A stretch of DNA of 64,000 bases from CAZDKK01 sp964603725 (lineage in GTDB: Bacteria > Eisenbacteria > RBG-16-71-46 > CAIMUX01 > WJJG01). Below the pieces are notes generated by a model. That model saw nothing but the letters and a program-made list of their open reading frames with translations. It searched no databases and had not been told where the DNA came from. Every line of letters begins with the position of its first letter. The first letter of the stretch is position 1. The stretch covers positions 1 through 64,000 of the forward strand of contig CAZRWW010000007.1 of NCBI GenBank assembly GCA_964603725.1. The letters are read 5' to 3'. A program made the translations under genes and the position numbers. This document shows positions 51,314-60,126 of the stretch, piece after piece.

Positions 51314-51871
51314 CTAGTGCGTCACGGTGACTCGGCCGGTCGCACCTGCTGATCCGCGCCGCAACTGCCGGCGGGGCATCAACAGGACCGTGCCAAGCAA
51401 GAGCAGGGCCAGCCCCGCGATCATCCCGATGCCCCCCGCCTGCAGTCGTACGTGCAGGCCGACAGGCTTGACGTGGGTGAGGCCCGCATCGATGCCACGA
51501 CTCAGGCGGGCCATGCCGCTCGCGATCGCCCCGCCGGCCAGGACGGCTGCCGCAGCGGGCACCGGCCAGGCTCGCCGCAGCAGCTTGAGCCGCCCCAAGA
51601 TCGCGAACGCCGCCAGAACCCCGCAGCCCGCGGCGACGGCCAGCCAGGCGATGCCACCGAGCTCCACTCCGGAAAGCGTCCGGCCCAGACCCGGGCCGCA
51701 GGAACAGCGCATCCAGGGCAAGAAGAAGCAGACGATCAGAATCGCCGCTCCCGCCGGTCCGGCGAAGGCTCCCCGGGGCCGCACCCCGGCGATCGCCGCG
51801 GCGATTCGGCGTGAGCTCCGGCGCAGCCTGCTCCACAGGGCGCGCGGCCCTGTCCGCTGCCGGTCGTGCAT
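51314..51871 (-). CDS. Four-helix membrane protein of unknown function, upstream of mscL
   Basis: Starting at ATG 51871 the 185 residues have a basic N-terminus and four hydrophobic segments: GPAGAAILIVCFFLPWMRCS, LGGIAWLAVAAGCGVLAAFA, PVPAAAAVLAGGAIASGMA and LQAGGIGMIAGLALLLLGTV. The Cys-Gly motif CSCGPGLGRTLSG follows the first helix and HVKPVGLHVRLQ precedes the last. This general layout (first helix ending FFLPW plus C-S, then a loop) recurs in small uncharacterised membrane proteins. It is probably co-transcribed with mscL. AGGAGG lies 13 bases before the ATG, a rather long spacing. Confidence 0.7.
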   Translation of the reverse strand: MHDRQRTGPRALWSRLRRSSRRIAAAIAGVRPRGAFAGPAGAAILIVCFFLPWMRCSCGPGLGRTLSGVELGGIAWLAVAAGCGVLAAFAILGRLKLLRRAWPVPAAAAVLAGGAIASGMARLSRGIDAGLTHVKPVGLHVRLQAGGIGMIAGLALLLLGTVLLMPRRQLRRGSAGATGRVTVTH

Positions 51872-51976
51872 ATCCCGACCCCGACCTCCTGCTCGCTCCC
51901 GGCAATAAACCCCGCGGCAGCATAGCACTCCCGCGCCGGCAGTGAAACTCGGCAAGCTCGCGGGCGAACGCGTGGG

Positions 51977-53785
51977 TCAGCGGATGAGCAGCGCCTGGCA
52001 GCCCGAGACCGCCCCGGAGGTCTGCAGGCGAACGAACACGATCGCGGGATGAGCTCGGGCGTTGACCGCCACCAGACCGGGCGCCGCGCGCAGCTCGTGC
52101 TCGCCGCGCTCCAGCCGGCCGTCGAACAGCCGCGCGGCGTGGCGTCCCTCGGCGTCGAAGAGGTCGAGCCGGACGGCGTCCGCGGCCGGCAGGTTGAGCC
52201 GCACGCGCAGGCTCCCCGCGCTGAGCAGCGGGGTCAGGCTCGGGCGCGCCGCGGGCCGGGGATCGGCGCGCGCAATGCTCGCGGTGTCGAGCTGGAAGCT
52301 GAGGCCCAGCGCGAAGGCGTCGGTCTGGCCGTTGAAGCTGGTGTCACAGGCGCAGGGCGTCGTCGGGAAGCGCTGCGACTCCGTCAATCCAACCAGCACC
52401 ATCGTGCGCGGATCGCTGAAGCCCAGGTTCTTGACGTTTTCCCAGTCCTCGCCGCCCAGATACGTGGACACCAGGAGGTTCTCGATGCGCCAGTCAAGGA
52501 CGGCACAGAAGAGGTCGGCGTCACCGGCTCGGTGCGTGTAGGGAGACTGGCCGGCCAGGGGGAAGTTGTCCGAATAGGTGCTGCCGGCCACGCACAGGTA
52601 ACCGTCGGCCGTGAATCCGATGGCGCTGGCGCGCTCGGCGCTGCTGCCGCCGAGGAACGATCCGCTGCGCAAGGTGGATCCATCGGCGGACAGCTCCGCG
52701 ATGAAGCTGTCCTCGCTGCCGTTGTGAACGGTGTCGAACGCGCCCGCCACCACGGGGAAGTTCGGGGAGCGGGTGCCGCCGGTCAGGTAGACGGTGTCAT
52801 CGGCCGACAGGCACAAGCGTTCCACATAGTCGTCGCCCGATCCGCCCAGGAACGTGCTCCAGCACACCACGCCCGACAGGACATCGAGCTTCAGGACGAA
52901 GCCGTCCACGCCGCCGTTCCAGGAACGATCCAGGGCGCCCGGCGTGGTGGGGAATTGGGTCGAGCTCGTGTAGCCGGAGACGTAGACGCAGCGGACGGCG
53001 TCGCTCTCGATGTCCCACGGCTCCTCCCGGCCGGCGTCGCCCAGATAGGTCGAGTAGATGACCCGTCCGGTGCTCAGGTCGAAGCAGGTCACGAAGACGT
53101 CCCAGTCTCCGCCCCAGCTCGTGTCGAACGCGTTGGGGGTGGTGGGGAAGTCCTGGCTGCTGGTGTAGCCGGTGATGCAGACGAGACCCCCGCCGAGCAG
53201 CGTCAGGCTGCGTCCCTTGTCGTTGCCGGTGCCTCCCAGATAGGAGCCGTAGAGCATGCGCGTCCCCGAAGGGTCGAACTTGGCCAGGAACGCATCGTGC
53301 CCCCACCCGGTGAGGTGAGGATAGGCGGCATCGGGCGTGACCGGGAAGTCGGGGGAGTTGGTGACGCCCACGATGTAGATGTTGCCGGCCTCGTCGAATT
53401 TGACGTCCCGGCAGACATCGCGATTCACCGACCCCAGGAAACTGGCGTAGAGGAGCTCCGATCCCGAGGCGGACAGGCGGGAGAAGTGACCCTCGGAGAT
53501 GTCGGCGTAGGTGCTGTCGAAGGCCCCGGGCGTCACCGGGAAGTCCGGCGAGTAGGTTTCGCCCACGAGAAACACCGAGCCATCGGGCGCCATGGCCATG
53601 GACCAGCCCATGTCCTGGGCTTCTCCGCCCAGATAGGTCGACCAGGCGAGGCGCATGCTCTGCGCCTCGGGCGCACGGGCACCGGAAGCCAGGAGCATCC
53701 CCAGGGCCGCCAGCGGCAGCAGAACGTCGCGCCCCCGAGGAGCCGGGGCGAAGGTCCGGCGGCGAGCGGAGGGGCGATGTCGCAT
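51977..53785 (-). CDS. Secreted SBBP (beta-propeller repeat) protein
   Basis: ATG 53785 opens a 602-residue protein with a basic N-terminus and a signal (VLLPLAALGMLLASGARA). Residues 45-530 are seven or eight SBBP repeats of about 64 residues. Each contains a STYLGG-type strand, a VYVSGYTSS-type strand and a DFPVTPGAFD turn, for example WSTYLGGEAQDMGWSMAMAP, VFLVGETYSPDFPVTPGAFD and YGSYLGGTGNDKGRSLTLLG. SBBP proteins are extracellular beta-propellers. The C-terminal 85 residues are a divergent FlgD-like module ending CQALLIR. Function unknown; probably surface-exposed or secreted. Confidence 0.9.
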   Translation of the reverse strand: MRHRPSARRRTFAPAPRGRDVLLPLAALGMLLASGARAPEAQSMRLAWSTYLGGEAQDMGWSMAMAPDGSVFLVGETYSPDFPVTPGAFDSTYADISEGHFSRLSASGSELLYASFLGSVNRDVCRDVKFDEAGNIYIVGVTNSPDFPVTPDAAYPHLTGWGHDAFLAKFDPSGTRMLYGSYLGGTGNDKGRSLTLLGGGLVCITGYTSSQDFPTTPNAFDTSWGGDWDVFVTCFDLSTGRVIYSTYLGDAGREEPWDIESDAVRCVYVSGYTSSTQFPTTPGALDRSWNGGVDGFVLKLDVLSGVVCWSTFLGGSGDDYVERLCLSADDTVYLTGGTRSPNFPVVAGAFDTVHNGSEDSFIAELSADGSTLRSGSFLGGSSAERASAIGFTADGYLCVAGSTYSDNFPLAGQSPYTHRAGDADLFCAVLDWRIENLLVSTYLGGEDWENVKNLGFSDPRTMVLVGLTESQRFPTTPCACDTSFNGQTDAFALGLSFQLDTASIARADPRPAARPSLTPLLSAGSLRVRLNLPAADAVRLDLFDAEGRHAARLFDGRLERGEHELRAAPGLVAVNARAHPAIVFVRLQTSGAVSGCQALLIR

Positions 53786-53931
53786 GGGGCGGCTCTCCCT
53801 GTCGGTATTCGGCAGGACGCACGGAACCGGTGGATTGACGGCACGTCGGGACCGCCCAACCCAGCGAATGTGATTATACCATGTTGGCGCCGACCGCATC
53901 GCTCCGCGGCGCCCGGGGGCCGGGTCCGGGG

Positions 53932-55488
53932 CTAGGGAGATGAATCAGCGGGCGGTTCGGCCACCCGCGCCGTGATGTCCATGAAGGCGTAGATGTTCCG
54001 CGGGTCCGGGAAAGCGAAGACCCGGTCGGGCAGCGGCTCGAGATCGGCGCCGAAGTACTCGCGCAGCACGAACCGGAACGTGTTCACCGGGGTCATCCCC
54101 TCCGGCAGCCTCTCCGCCGGCAGGCCGGGAAGGAACAGGGCATTCAGAATGCCCGTCTTGCAGCGCAGGTCGCTCGCGCTGGCCGTCGTGTAGTCGAACT
54201 CCTCGGTGGTCACGTTCGGGGGCAGCGGCCCCTCGTCGGCCTGCAGGATGATGATGGGCAACTGCTCCGACCGGGCCAGCAGATGATCGATCAGGCGCGC
54301 CAGTTCCCCGTTGGCAAAGGCCACCTGGGCCTGAAACCGCTGGACCTTGGAGTAGCCCCGCTCGGTGCCCCAGGCAACGAACTCGCCGTGCTGGCCGAAC
54401 ACGTAGGGCATGTGGGGCACGAGGAAGTGCGCGAAGGCGAACGTGGGCTGCGGCTCGGCCGCCAGCTTCGCCAGCTCGGCGAAGTTGTGCCGCACGCGAT
54501 CGTACTTCTCGCGGTACAGGTCCACCCAGCCGAGCCGGCGCAGCACAGGGCCGAGGGCGCTCTGCGTGACGATCATGTGCGCCAGCTCGGGCAAGGCGAC
54601 GAGATTGACATTGCGATCGGCCTGGGGACCGCGCGCGGTCGGTTGCCACTCGGAGCCGAAGTGGACGACCTGGTAGCCGAGCGTCTTGAAGGCCTGCGCC
54701 ACGCGGTTGTGGGCGATGCGCTGGAAGAGCGGCATCCAGTCGCGCGGCAGCAGCCGGGTCTCCGCCAGATCGGTCAGGTACTCCATGTTGAGCGAGGAAG
54801 CGAGCGAATGGGCGGTGCGCGGATAGTTGCAGTGGCTGGTGTCGGCGACGAGGAAGCCGCGCGAACGCAGGAAGTCGAGGAAGGCGCCGTTGTCGTACTG
54901 GTAGGTCTCCCACAGGCAGCTCCGGCTGCCGTACCGATCCATGATGATGTAGTAGACGTCGGGCAGGGCGTCGGTCGGGCCCGGGGACGGGATGTCGAGA
55001 ACCAAGGCGCGTGGCGGCAGGCTCCGGTAGCTGAGGGCGGCGCGCGCCTTATAGGCGCCGATCTGTCCGACCTGCAGCAGCAGCAGGCCGGACAGGGCCA
55101 GGTTGAGAACCTGCGTCAAGATCTCGAATCTCCGGCGGGTGCGAGCCAGCCCCACGCCCGCGGCGACGATCAGCGCGATCCAGAGCGCGATCAACGAGCT
55201 GCTGTTGCCGACCAACGCGGGACCGATGCGGACCACGGGCAGACGGGCCTGGATGTGCCCGTGCGAGAAGAGCAGCAGCAGCGCCAGCGAGGCCAGCAGG
55301 GCGCCGCGCCGCGCATCGCGGGTCAGCGCGCGGCCAAGCAGCCACAGCAACCCGGCCAGGACCAGCGCCCCGCCCAGGACGGGGACGACATCGGCCAGGG
55401 CGACCTCGCCGACGTTGTGGAGACAGGCGGACGTGACGGGGAGCGCGGCCACCAGGAAGGGGTGGTAGGGAAGGGCCCTGCGAGCCAT
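53932..55488 (-). CDS. Membrane-anchored sulfatase/phosphotransferase-fold protein
   Basis: ATG 55488 (GGAGGC upstream) gives 518 residues. Four or five membrane helices (ADVVPVLGGALVLAGLLWLL, GALLASLALLLLFSHGHI, SLIALWIALIVAAGVGLA and others) precede an extracytoplasmic alkaline-phosphatase-superfamily domain: DVYYIIMDRYGSRSCLWETY, CNYPRTAHSLASSLNMEYLT, HFLVPHMPYVFGQHGEF and IIILQADEGPLP. The nucleophile region has Thr and Ser but not the C-x-P-x-R of true sulfatases. The layout is closer to LtaS/OpgB-type phosphoglycerol transferases. The gene is divergent from the small membrane protein and methyltransferase genes and probably works with them on a surface glycan or lipid (inference). Confidence 0.85.
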   Translation of the reverse strand: MARRALPYHPFLVAALPVTSACLHNVGEVALADVVPVLGGALVLAGLLWLLGRALTRDARRGALLASLALLLLFSHGHIQARLPVVRIGPALVGNSSSLIALWIALIVAAGVGLARTRRRFEILTQVLNLALSGLLLLQVGQIGAYKARAALSYRSLPPRALVLDIPSPGPTDALPDVYYIIMDRYGSRSCLWETYQYDNGAFLDFLRSRGFLVADTSHCNYPRTAHSLASSLNMEYLTDLAETRLLPRDWMPLFQRIAHNRVAQAFKTLGYQVVHFGSEWQPTARGPQADRNVNLVALPELAHMIVTQSALGPVLRRLGWVDLYREKYDRVRHNFAELAKLAAEPQPTFAFAHFLVPHMPYVFGQHGEFVAWGTERGYSKVQRFQAQVAFANGELARLIDHLLARSEQLPIIILQADEGPLPPNVTTEEFDYTTASASDLRCKTGILNALFLPGLPAERLPEGMTPVNTFRFVLREYFGADLEPLPDRVFAFPDPRNIYAFMDITARVAEPPADSSP

Positions 55489-55535
55489 GGAATGAGCCTC
55501 CGCAACGCAACCCATGCGCACCGAGGGGCGCCATC

Positions 55536-55565
55536 TTGACAGAGCCCAAGTGCTTCGGCTAGCCT
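55536..55565 (+). promoter_or_regulatory. Predicted promoter of the small-membrane-protein/methyltransferase pair
   Basis: Consensus -35 TTGACA (55536-55541), an 18-base spacer and -10 TAGCCT (55560-55565), leaving a leader of about 75 bases to GTG 55648. Confidence 0.55.
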
Positions 55566-55647
55566 TTTTGCTCGGCATACGACGCGATCCGCTCGATGAT
55601 CCAGGTAGTCGCCGGCGCATCGTGGGCCGGCGTCGACGGGAGGGGCC

Positions 55648-55920
55648 GTGGCCTACAGACTACAGCAGCGCCGCCGCGCGGGACGGACCGCCGTGGTCCA
55701 CGCCGCCACGATCGCCGGCCTCCTCGCGGCGGGCCTGGTCATCTGGAGCGGCCCCGCTCAGGCCTACTTGGATCCCGGCACCGGCAGCTACCTGCTGCAG
55801 ATCCTCCTGGCCGCCGTTCTGGGCGTCGGGGTGGCGGTCAAGCTCTACTGGCAGAGGATCAAGACGCTCCTGTTCCCCTCGCGCGCCAAGCGCCCCGCGG
55901 AGAAGGACCACGATGGCTGA
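55648..55920 (+). CDS. Small conserved membrane protein (YLDPGTGSYLLQ type)
   Basis: GTG 55648 starts a 90-residue protein. An N-terminal helix (AATIAGLLAAGLVIWSGPAQ) is followed by the motif AYLDPGTGSYLLQILLAAVL running into a second helix and WQRIKTLLFPSRAKRP. I know this short motif from uncharacterised proteins encoded next to sulfatase-fold and methyltransferase genes; no activity is assigned. Its stop overlaps the methyltransferase start by eight bases, so the two are coupled. Confidence 0.8.
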   Translation: MAYRLQQRRRAGRTAVVHAATIAGLLAAGLVIWSGPAQAYLDPGTGSYLLQILLAAVLGVGVAVKLYWQRIKTLLFPSRAKRPAEKDHDG

Positions 55921-57295
55921 TGCCGCGCTCGCCGGCTCGTTCCGGGACCCGAGCGGTTTCCTTTTCCATCGCGACGGGGAGCTCTACCGCCAAGTCAATC
56001 GTTCGTACCGCGAGAACTTCGATCGCCTGGTCGCCTCCGGGCTGCTGGACCGCCTGCGCCGCGAGCGGCTCATCATTCCCCATGAGGAAGCGAACCTGCC
56101 CCCGCTGACGGAGGACGGCTACAAGATCCTCAAGCCGGAGCTGGTCTCGTTCGTCTCCTACCCCTACGAGTGGTGCTTCAGTCAGCTCAAGGACGCGGCC
56201 CTGACGACCCTGGCCATCCAGCGCCTGGCGCTGGAGCACGGGATGTCGCTGAAGGACGCCAGCGCCTACAACATCCAGTTCCATCGCGGGCGACCCGTGT
56301 TGATCGACACGCTGTCCTTCGAGATCCACCGCGAGGGCCAGCCCTGGGTGGCCTACCGGCAGTTCTGCCAGCACTTCCTGGCGCCCCTGGCCCTCATGGC
56401 CCGCTGCGACGTGGGGCTCAATCAGCTCCTGCGCGTGCACATCGACGGGGTCCCGATGGGCCTCGCCGGCCGGTTGCTGCCCTGGCGCACGCGGCTCGAC
56501 TTCGGGCTGCTCACCCACATTCACCTGCACGCCGCCAGCCAGCGGCGCTACGCCGATCGTGACGTGCGGCCGCGCCATCAGGCTCTGCCCCGCATGAGTC
56601 GGGCGGGGCTGCTGGGCATTCTGGGCAGCCTCGCGGGAGCGGTGCGCCGCCTGCGGTGGCGGCCGGCAGACACCGAGTGGGCCGACTATTACGACTTCAC
56701 CAACTACACCTCGGACGCGCAGGAGGCGAAGCGCCGATTGGTGGCCGAGTTTCTGGCCGGCGTCGCGCCGCGGATGGTCTGGGATCTGGGGGCGAACACG
56801 GGGCTGTACAGCCGCATCGCGTCAGACCAGGGCATTCCGACGATCGCGTTCGACATCGACCAGGCTGCGGTGGAGCGCAACTACCTCGAGTGCCGGCAGC
56901 GACAGGATCCGGCGCTGCTGCCGCTGGTGCTCGATCTCAGCAACCCAAGCCCGGCGCTCGGGTGGGCTCATCGCGAGCGCCTGTCGCTGGAGGAGCGCGG
57001 CCCGGCGGACGTCGTTCTGGCGCTGGCGCTGATCCATCATCTGGCGATCTCCAACAACGTGCCGCTCCCGCATCTGGCCGAGTACCTGCGCCGCCAGGGG
57101 CGCCATCTCATCCTCGAATTCGTGCCCAAGACGGACTCGAAGGTGCGCAAGCTGCTCGCGACTCGCCAGGATGTTTTCCAGCACTACCATGAGGACGGGC
57201 TGCGCGCCGCGATCGCGCCCCACTTCGAAACGCTGCGCGCGGAGCGGATCGCGGGCAGCGAGCGAACGCTCTACTTGTTGCGGGCTCGCGGGTAG
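55913..57295 (+). CDS. Class I SAM-dependent methyltransferase with N-terminal extension
   Basis: ATG 55913 lies within the end of the upstream gene. The 460 residues have an N-terminal module of about 230 residues (SGFLFHRDGELYRQVNRSYR, PELVSFVSYPYEWCFSQLKD, DASAYNIQFHRGRPVLIDTL) whose D-A-S-x-x-N and x-L-I-D-T motifs look kinase-like or nucleotide-binding. A Rossmann methyltransferase domain follows: MVWDLGANTGLYSRIASDQG (SAM motif I), IAFDIDQAAVERNYL, VVLALALIHHLAISNNVPL. Homologues are found with cell-surface polysaccharide genes. The acceptor is unknown. Confidence 0.85.
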   Translation: MADAALAGSFRDPSGFLFHRDGELYRQVNRSYRENFDRLVASGLLDRLRRERLIIPHEEANLPPLTEDGYKILKPELVSFVSYPYEWCFSQLKDAALTTLAIQRLALEHGMSLKDASAYNIQFHRGRPVLIDTLSFEIHREGQPWVAYRQFCQHFLAPLALMARCDVGLNQLLRVHIDGVPMGLAGRLLPWRTRLDFGLLTHIHLHAASQRRYADRDVRPRHQALPRMSRAGLLGILGSLAGAVRRLRWRPADTEWADYYDFTNYTSDAQEAKRRLVAEFLAGVAPRMVWDLGANTGLYSRIASDQGIPTIAFDIDQAAVERNYLECRQRQDPALLPLVLDLSNPSPALGWAHRERLSLEERGPADVVLALALIHHLAISNNVPLPHLAEYLRRQGRHLILEFVPKTDSKVRKLLATRQDVFQHYHEDGLRAAIAPHFETLRAERIAGSERTLYLLRARG

Positions 57296-57302
57296 CGCGC
57301 TC

Positions 57303-57328
57303 CGGGGCGCCGGCCGGCCGGGGCCCCG
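57303..57328. terminator. Possible bidirectional hairpin between convergent genes
   Basis: cggggc/gccccg arms flank a palindromic gccggccggcc core between the methyltransferase stop (57295) and the subtilase stop (57345). There is no clear U-tract on either side. Confidence 0.35.
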
Positions 57329-57344
57329 ACAAGGTCGTTTCGCG

Positions 57345-60107
57345 TCATCGCGTGAGGATCACCCGCCGCGTGGCCGTCTGCTCAGGCGTGACCAGGCGCA
57401 CCAGGTACAGACCCGCGGCGACCGGCCGTCCCGCACCGTCGCGTCCGTCCCAGCCGATCGTGTGCAGGCCCGCGGCGAACTTGGTGGCGGCCAGCTCGCG
57501 CACGCGGCGTCCCTCCGGGTCGTGAACCGCGAGAGCGACCGCCGCCTCGCGCGCAAGCTGGAACTGCACGCTGACCCCGGGTGGGGCCGGGTTGGGCGCG
57601 AGCTGCACGAAGCGCACCGGGGGCAGGGCCGCGACGCCGATGACCTGGGTCTCGCGCGCGAATCCACGCGGGTCAGCCACGAGGAGCCCGGTCAGGCGCG
57701 GCTCGCCGGCGGACGGGGCGTCGAACGGGGCGTCGAGCGGCAGGTGGACCGTGACGCCCGCGGCCGGAATCAGGTTGTGCGCATCGTAGATCAGCACGCG
57801 CAGTTGATCGCCGGCCGCATGCGCCGCCACCGAGCCGCCGCCCTCGAGGCGCACTCGATCGGCCCGCCACCGCGCGCCGTCCAGCGAGACGGCGAACTGC
57901 CCACCGGCCACCGCGTCGCCGGCGATGGTGACCGGAACCCACCAGCACCCCTCGGCCTCGTAGGGCGCTCCCAGCGAGACCACAACGGGTCCGGACGCCG
58001 CCAGCAGCAGTCCCGGCGTGTCGGTCTGGAGGATGAACGCGACGATGCGTGTGACATCGGAGATGTTGAGCAGCCCGTCGCCGCCGCCCGCGGGGTAGAC
58101 ATCCGCCTGCGCGCGCTGGGTGGCCGTCAGCGGGTGGCCGACGGGGTCGAGGATGCAGTTCACGAGCAGGATCACGTCGAGCACGGTCGGCGATCCGTCG
58201 GCATCGATGTCGCCGCCGGCGGCGCCGCCGGTCACGGCCGCGAGCGCCGCCAGCGCGTCGACCTTGCCGGCCCCGAAGGTCGGGGTCCAGCTCGAACCGG
58301 TGTAGGCGTCATGCGCCGCGGTGCCACGCAGAATCGTCCGCACTTGCGCGGCCGTCAGGCCGCGGTTCTTCTCGAGCATCAGACCGACGACGCCGCAGGT
58401 CAGCGGCGTGGCCATGCTGGTGCCCTGGGTCGCGTAGTACTTGCTGCCCGGCAGCAACAGGCCATTCTCGGCCGGGGGGGCCTGCGTGTGCGAGTAGCAG
58501 GAGACGATCGCCATGCCGGGCGCCGAGACGTCGGGCTTCTCGCGGCCGTCCCGAGTCGGTCCCACCGACGAGAAGGGCGCCTTGGCGCCGATGGGCGCAT
58601 CGCCCCAGGTGTTGCCGGCCGGGTAGCCGGACGTGCCGCTGATCGAGGGCCAGGTATTGCGCGTCTTGTAGGCCGCGACCGAGACGGCCGACTCCGCGCA
58701 GGCCGGCATGCCGATGGAGTAGCCCTGCGTGCTGTTGATGAAGCCGCAAAACATCGTGCTGTAGGCCATGTAGGCATGGGCTGTGCCGGAACCGCCGCTG
58801 ATCGTGATCGTGTAGTCCGCGGCGGCGACGTTGGCGCCCTGGCGGTCGTCGATCAGGATGTAGCACACCTTGTCGCCGTTGGCCGGATCGGCGCCGCCGG
58901 TGGCGTTGTCGATGGCGATGTAGCCGCCCGTGGTGCTGAACTCGTTCCCGGAACCGGACGCGACCGCCCCCGTGTTGTAGCCGCCGACCTGAACGCCCAC
59001 CGAGGGACTGGCGGTGCCGCCGTACCAGAGTTGCACGAGCCAGGCGTCGTCATCGGTACCGCCGTTGGGCGTGTAATCGGGCACGCGCACGACGAAGCCG
59101 TGATTGGCGGCGGGGCCGGCCTCGGCGAGATAGTCCTCGCCCTCGTTGCCGGCGGCGATGCAGAAGACCACGCCTGCGCCGGACAGGGTGTTGACCACCT
59201 GCTCCTGCGCGCTGGTCCCGTCATGCGCGCCCCAATGGCCCCCCAGCGACATGTTGATGGCGATCGGCCGGCCGAGGGCCTGCGCCTTCTGCGCCAGGTA
59301 GTTCATGGCGTCGATCGTCTTGTCCTCCGGGAAGCCGTTCTGGTACGGCTTGGCGAAGAGGATGCTGCCCTCGAAAGCCACGCCCCGGTACTGGCCGCTC
59401 GAGGCACGCCCGTTGCCGGCGCAAATGCCGGCCACGTGAGTGCCATGGCCAGCGATGTCCTGCTGGGCCACCGCGGCGCCACCCTGCAGGGCGGCGTTGA
59501 TCGCCGCCTCGGTGTACTCGACGCCCGCGCTGAACCCGGTTGGGGGAGCGCCGCCCGTGCCGAAGATGTCCCAGATCGCCTTGATGCGCGTGGTGCCGTT
59601 GGCGTTGCAAAAGTCGGGGTGGGACCAGTCGATGCCCGTGTCGATGATTCCGATGAGCACGCCATCGCCCGTGTACGCGGGCGATCCATTCCAGACGTCG
59701 TCGACGTTGGCGGCCGGCACGCCGAGATCGAGCGTGGGCTCAAGCACGCGGGCCGCGGCGACGTGGCGGATGCCGGGAACGGCGGCGAGCTCTGCGAGCG
59801 AGCGCAGCGGCAGCCGCGCGGTCGCGATCCGACCGGTGACCGATCCGATTCGCAGCCCGTCGACGGCGTCCAAGTCGGGCAGGGCGCCATCCAGGTGGAG
59901 GATCACGCCGACGCGCGACTCGCCGCTCCGAGCATCGGTTTCCAGCGCGACGAGATCGTGCCAGTACGCGCCCGGTTGCCATGTGTCCACCGCGCTCTCG
60001 GCCTGCCGGGCCAGCAGATCGGCAAGCAAGGGATCGAGCGTCGCCGCCCAGGAAGCGTGCGAGAGCGCAACGATGGTCGTGCCGAGGATCAGGGCCTTGA
60101 AGAACAT
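57345..60107 (-). CDS. Secreted S8 subtilisin-like protease with dockerin-like module and FlgD-like tail
   Basis: ATG 60107 follows AGGGGAGA; 920 residues. The signal peptide (LILGTTIVALSHASWA) precedes an I9-like propeptide at about 65-123 (SRVGVILHLDGALPDLDAVD, LAELAAVPGIRHVAAARV). The subtilase domain has Asp156 (LIGIIDTGIDWSHPDF), His221 (DIAGHGTHVAGICAGNGR), the oxyanion Asn (CIAAGNEGEDY) and Ser563 (YATQGTSMATPLTCGVVG), with a PA-type insert between them. Residues 632-692 are dockerin-like: GDIDADGSPTVLDVILLV has perfect D-x-D-x-D-G-x5-D calcium spacing, and GGGDGLLNISDVTRIVAFIL forms the second half. The chain ends with a FlgD-like module and RRVILTR. It is the last gene of a four-gene operon, 19 bases after the lipoprotein. 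Confidence 0.95.
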   Translation of the reverse strand: MFFKALILGTTIVALSHASWAATLDPLLADLLARQAESAVDTWQPGAYWHDLVALETDARSGESRVGVILHLDGALPDLDAVDGLRIGSVTGRIATARLPLRSLAELAAVPGIRHVAAARVLEPTLDLGVPAANVDDVWNGSPAYTGDGVLIGIIDTGIDWSHPDFCNANGTTRIKAIWDIFGTGGAPPTGFSAGVEYTEAAINAALQGGAAVAQQDIAGHGTHVAGICAGNGRASSGQYRGVAFEGSILFAKPYQNGFPEDKTIDAMNYLAQKAQALGRPIAINMSLGGHWGAHDGTSAQEQVVNTLSGAGVVFCIAAGNEGEDYLAEAGPAANHGFVVRVPDYTPNGGTDDDAWLVQLWYGGTASPSVGVQVGGYNTGAVASGSGNEFSTTGGYIAIDNATGGADPANGDKVCYILIDDRQGANVAAADYTITISGGSGTAHAYMAYSTMFCGFINSTQGYSIGMPACAESAVSVAAYKTRNTWPSISGTSGYPAGNTWGDAPIGAKAPFSSVGPTRDGREKPDVSAPGMAIVSCYSHTQAPPAENGLLLPGSKYYATQGTSMATPLTCGVVGLMLEKNRGLTAAQVRTILRGTAAHDAYTGSSWTPTFGAGKVDALAALAAVTGGAAGGDIDADGSPTVLDVILLVNCILDPVGHPLTATQRAQADVYPAGGGDGLLNISDVTRIVAFILQTDTPGLLLAASGPVVVSLGAPYEAEGCWWVPVTIAGDAVAGGQFAVSLDGARWRADRVRLEGGGSVAAHAAGDQLRVLIYDAHNLIPAAGVTVHLPLDAPFDAPSAGEPRLTGLLVADPRGFARETQVIGVAALPPVRFVQLAPNPAPPGVSVQFQLAREAAVALAVHDPEGRRVRELAATKFAAGLHTIGWDGRDGAGRPVAAGLYLVRLVTPEQTATRRVILTR

Positions 60108-60126
60108 GATTGCATCTCCCCTTTGA

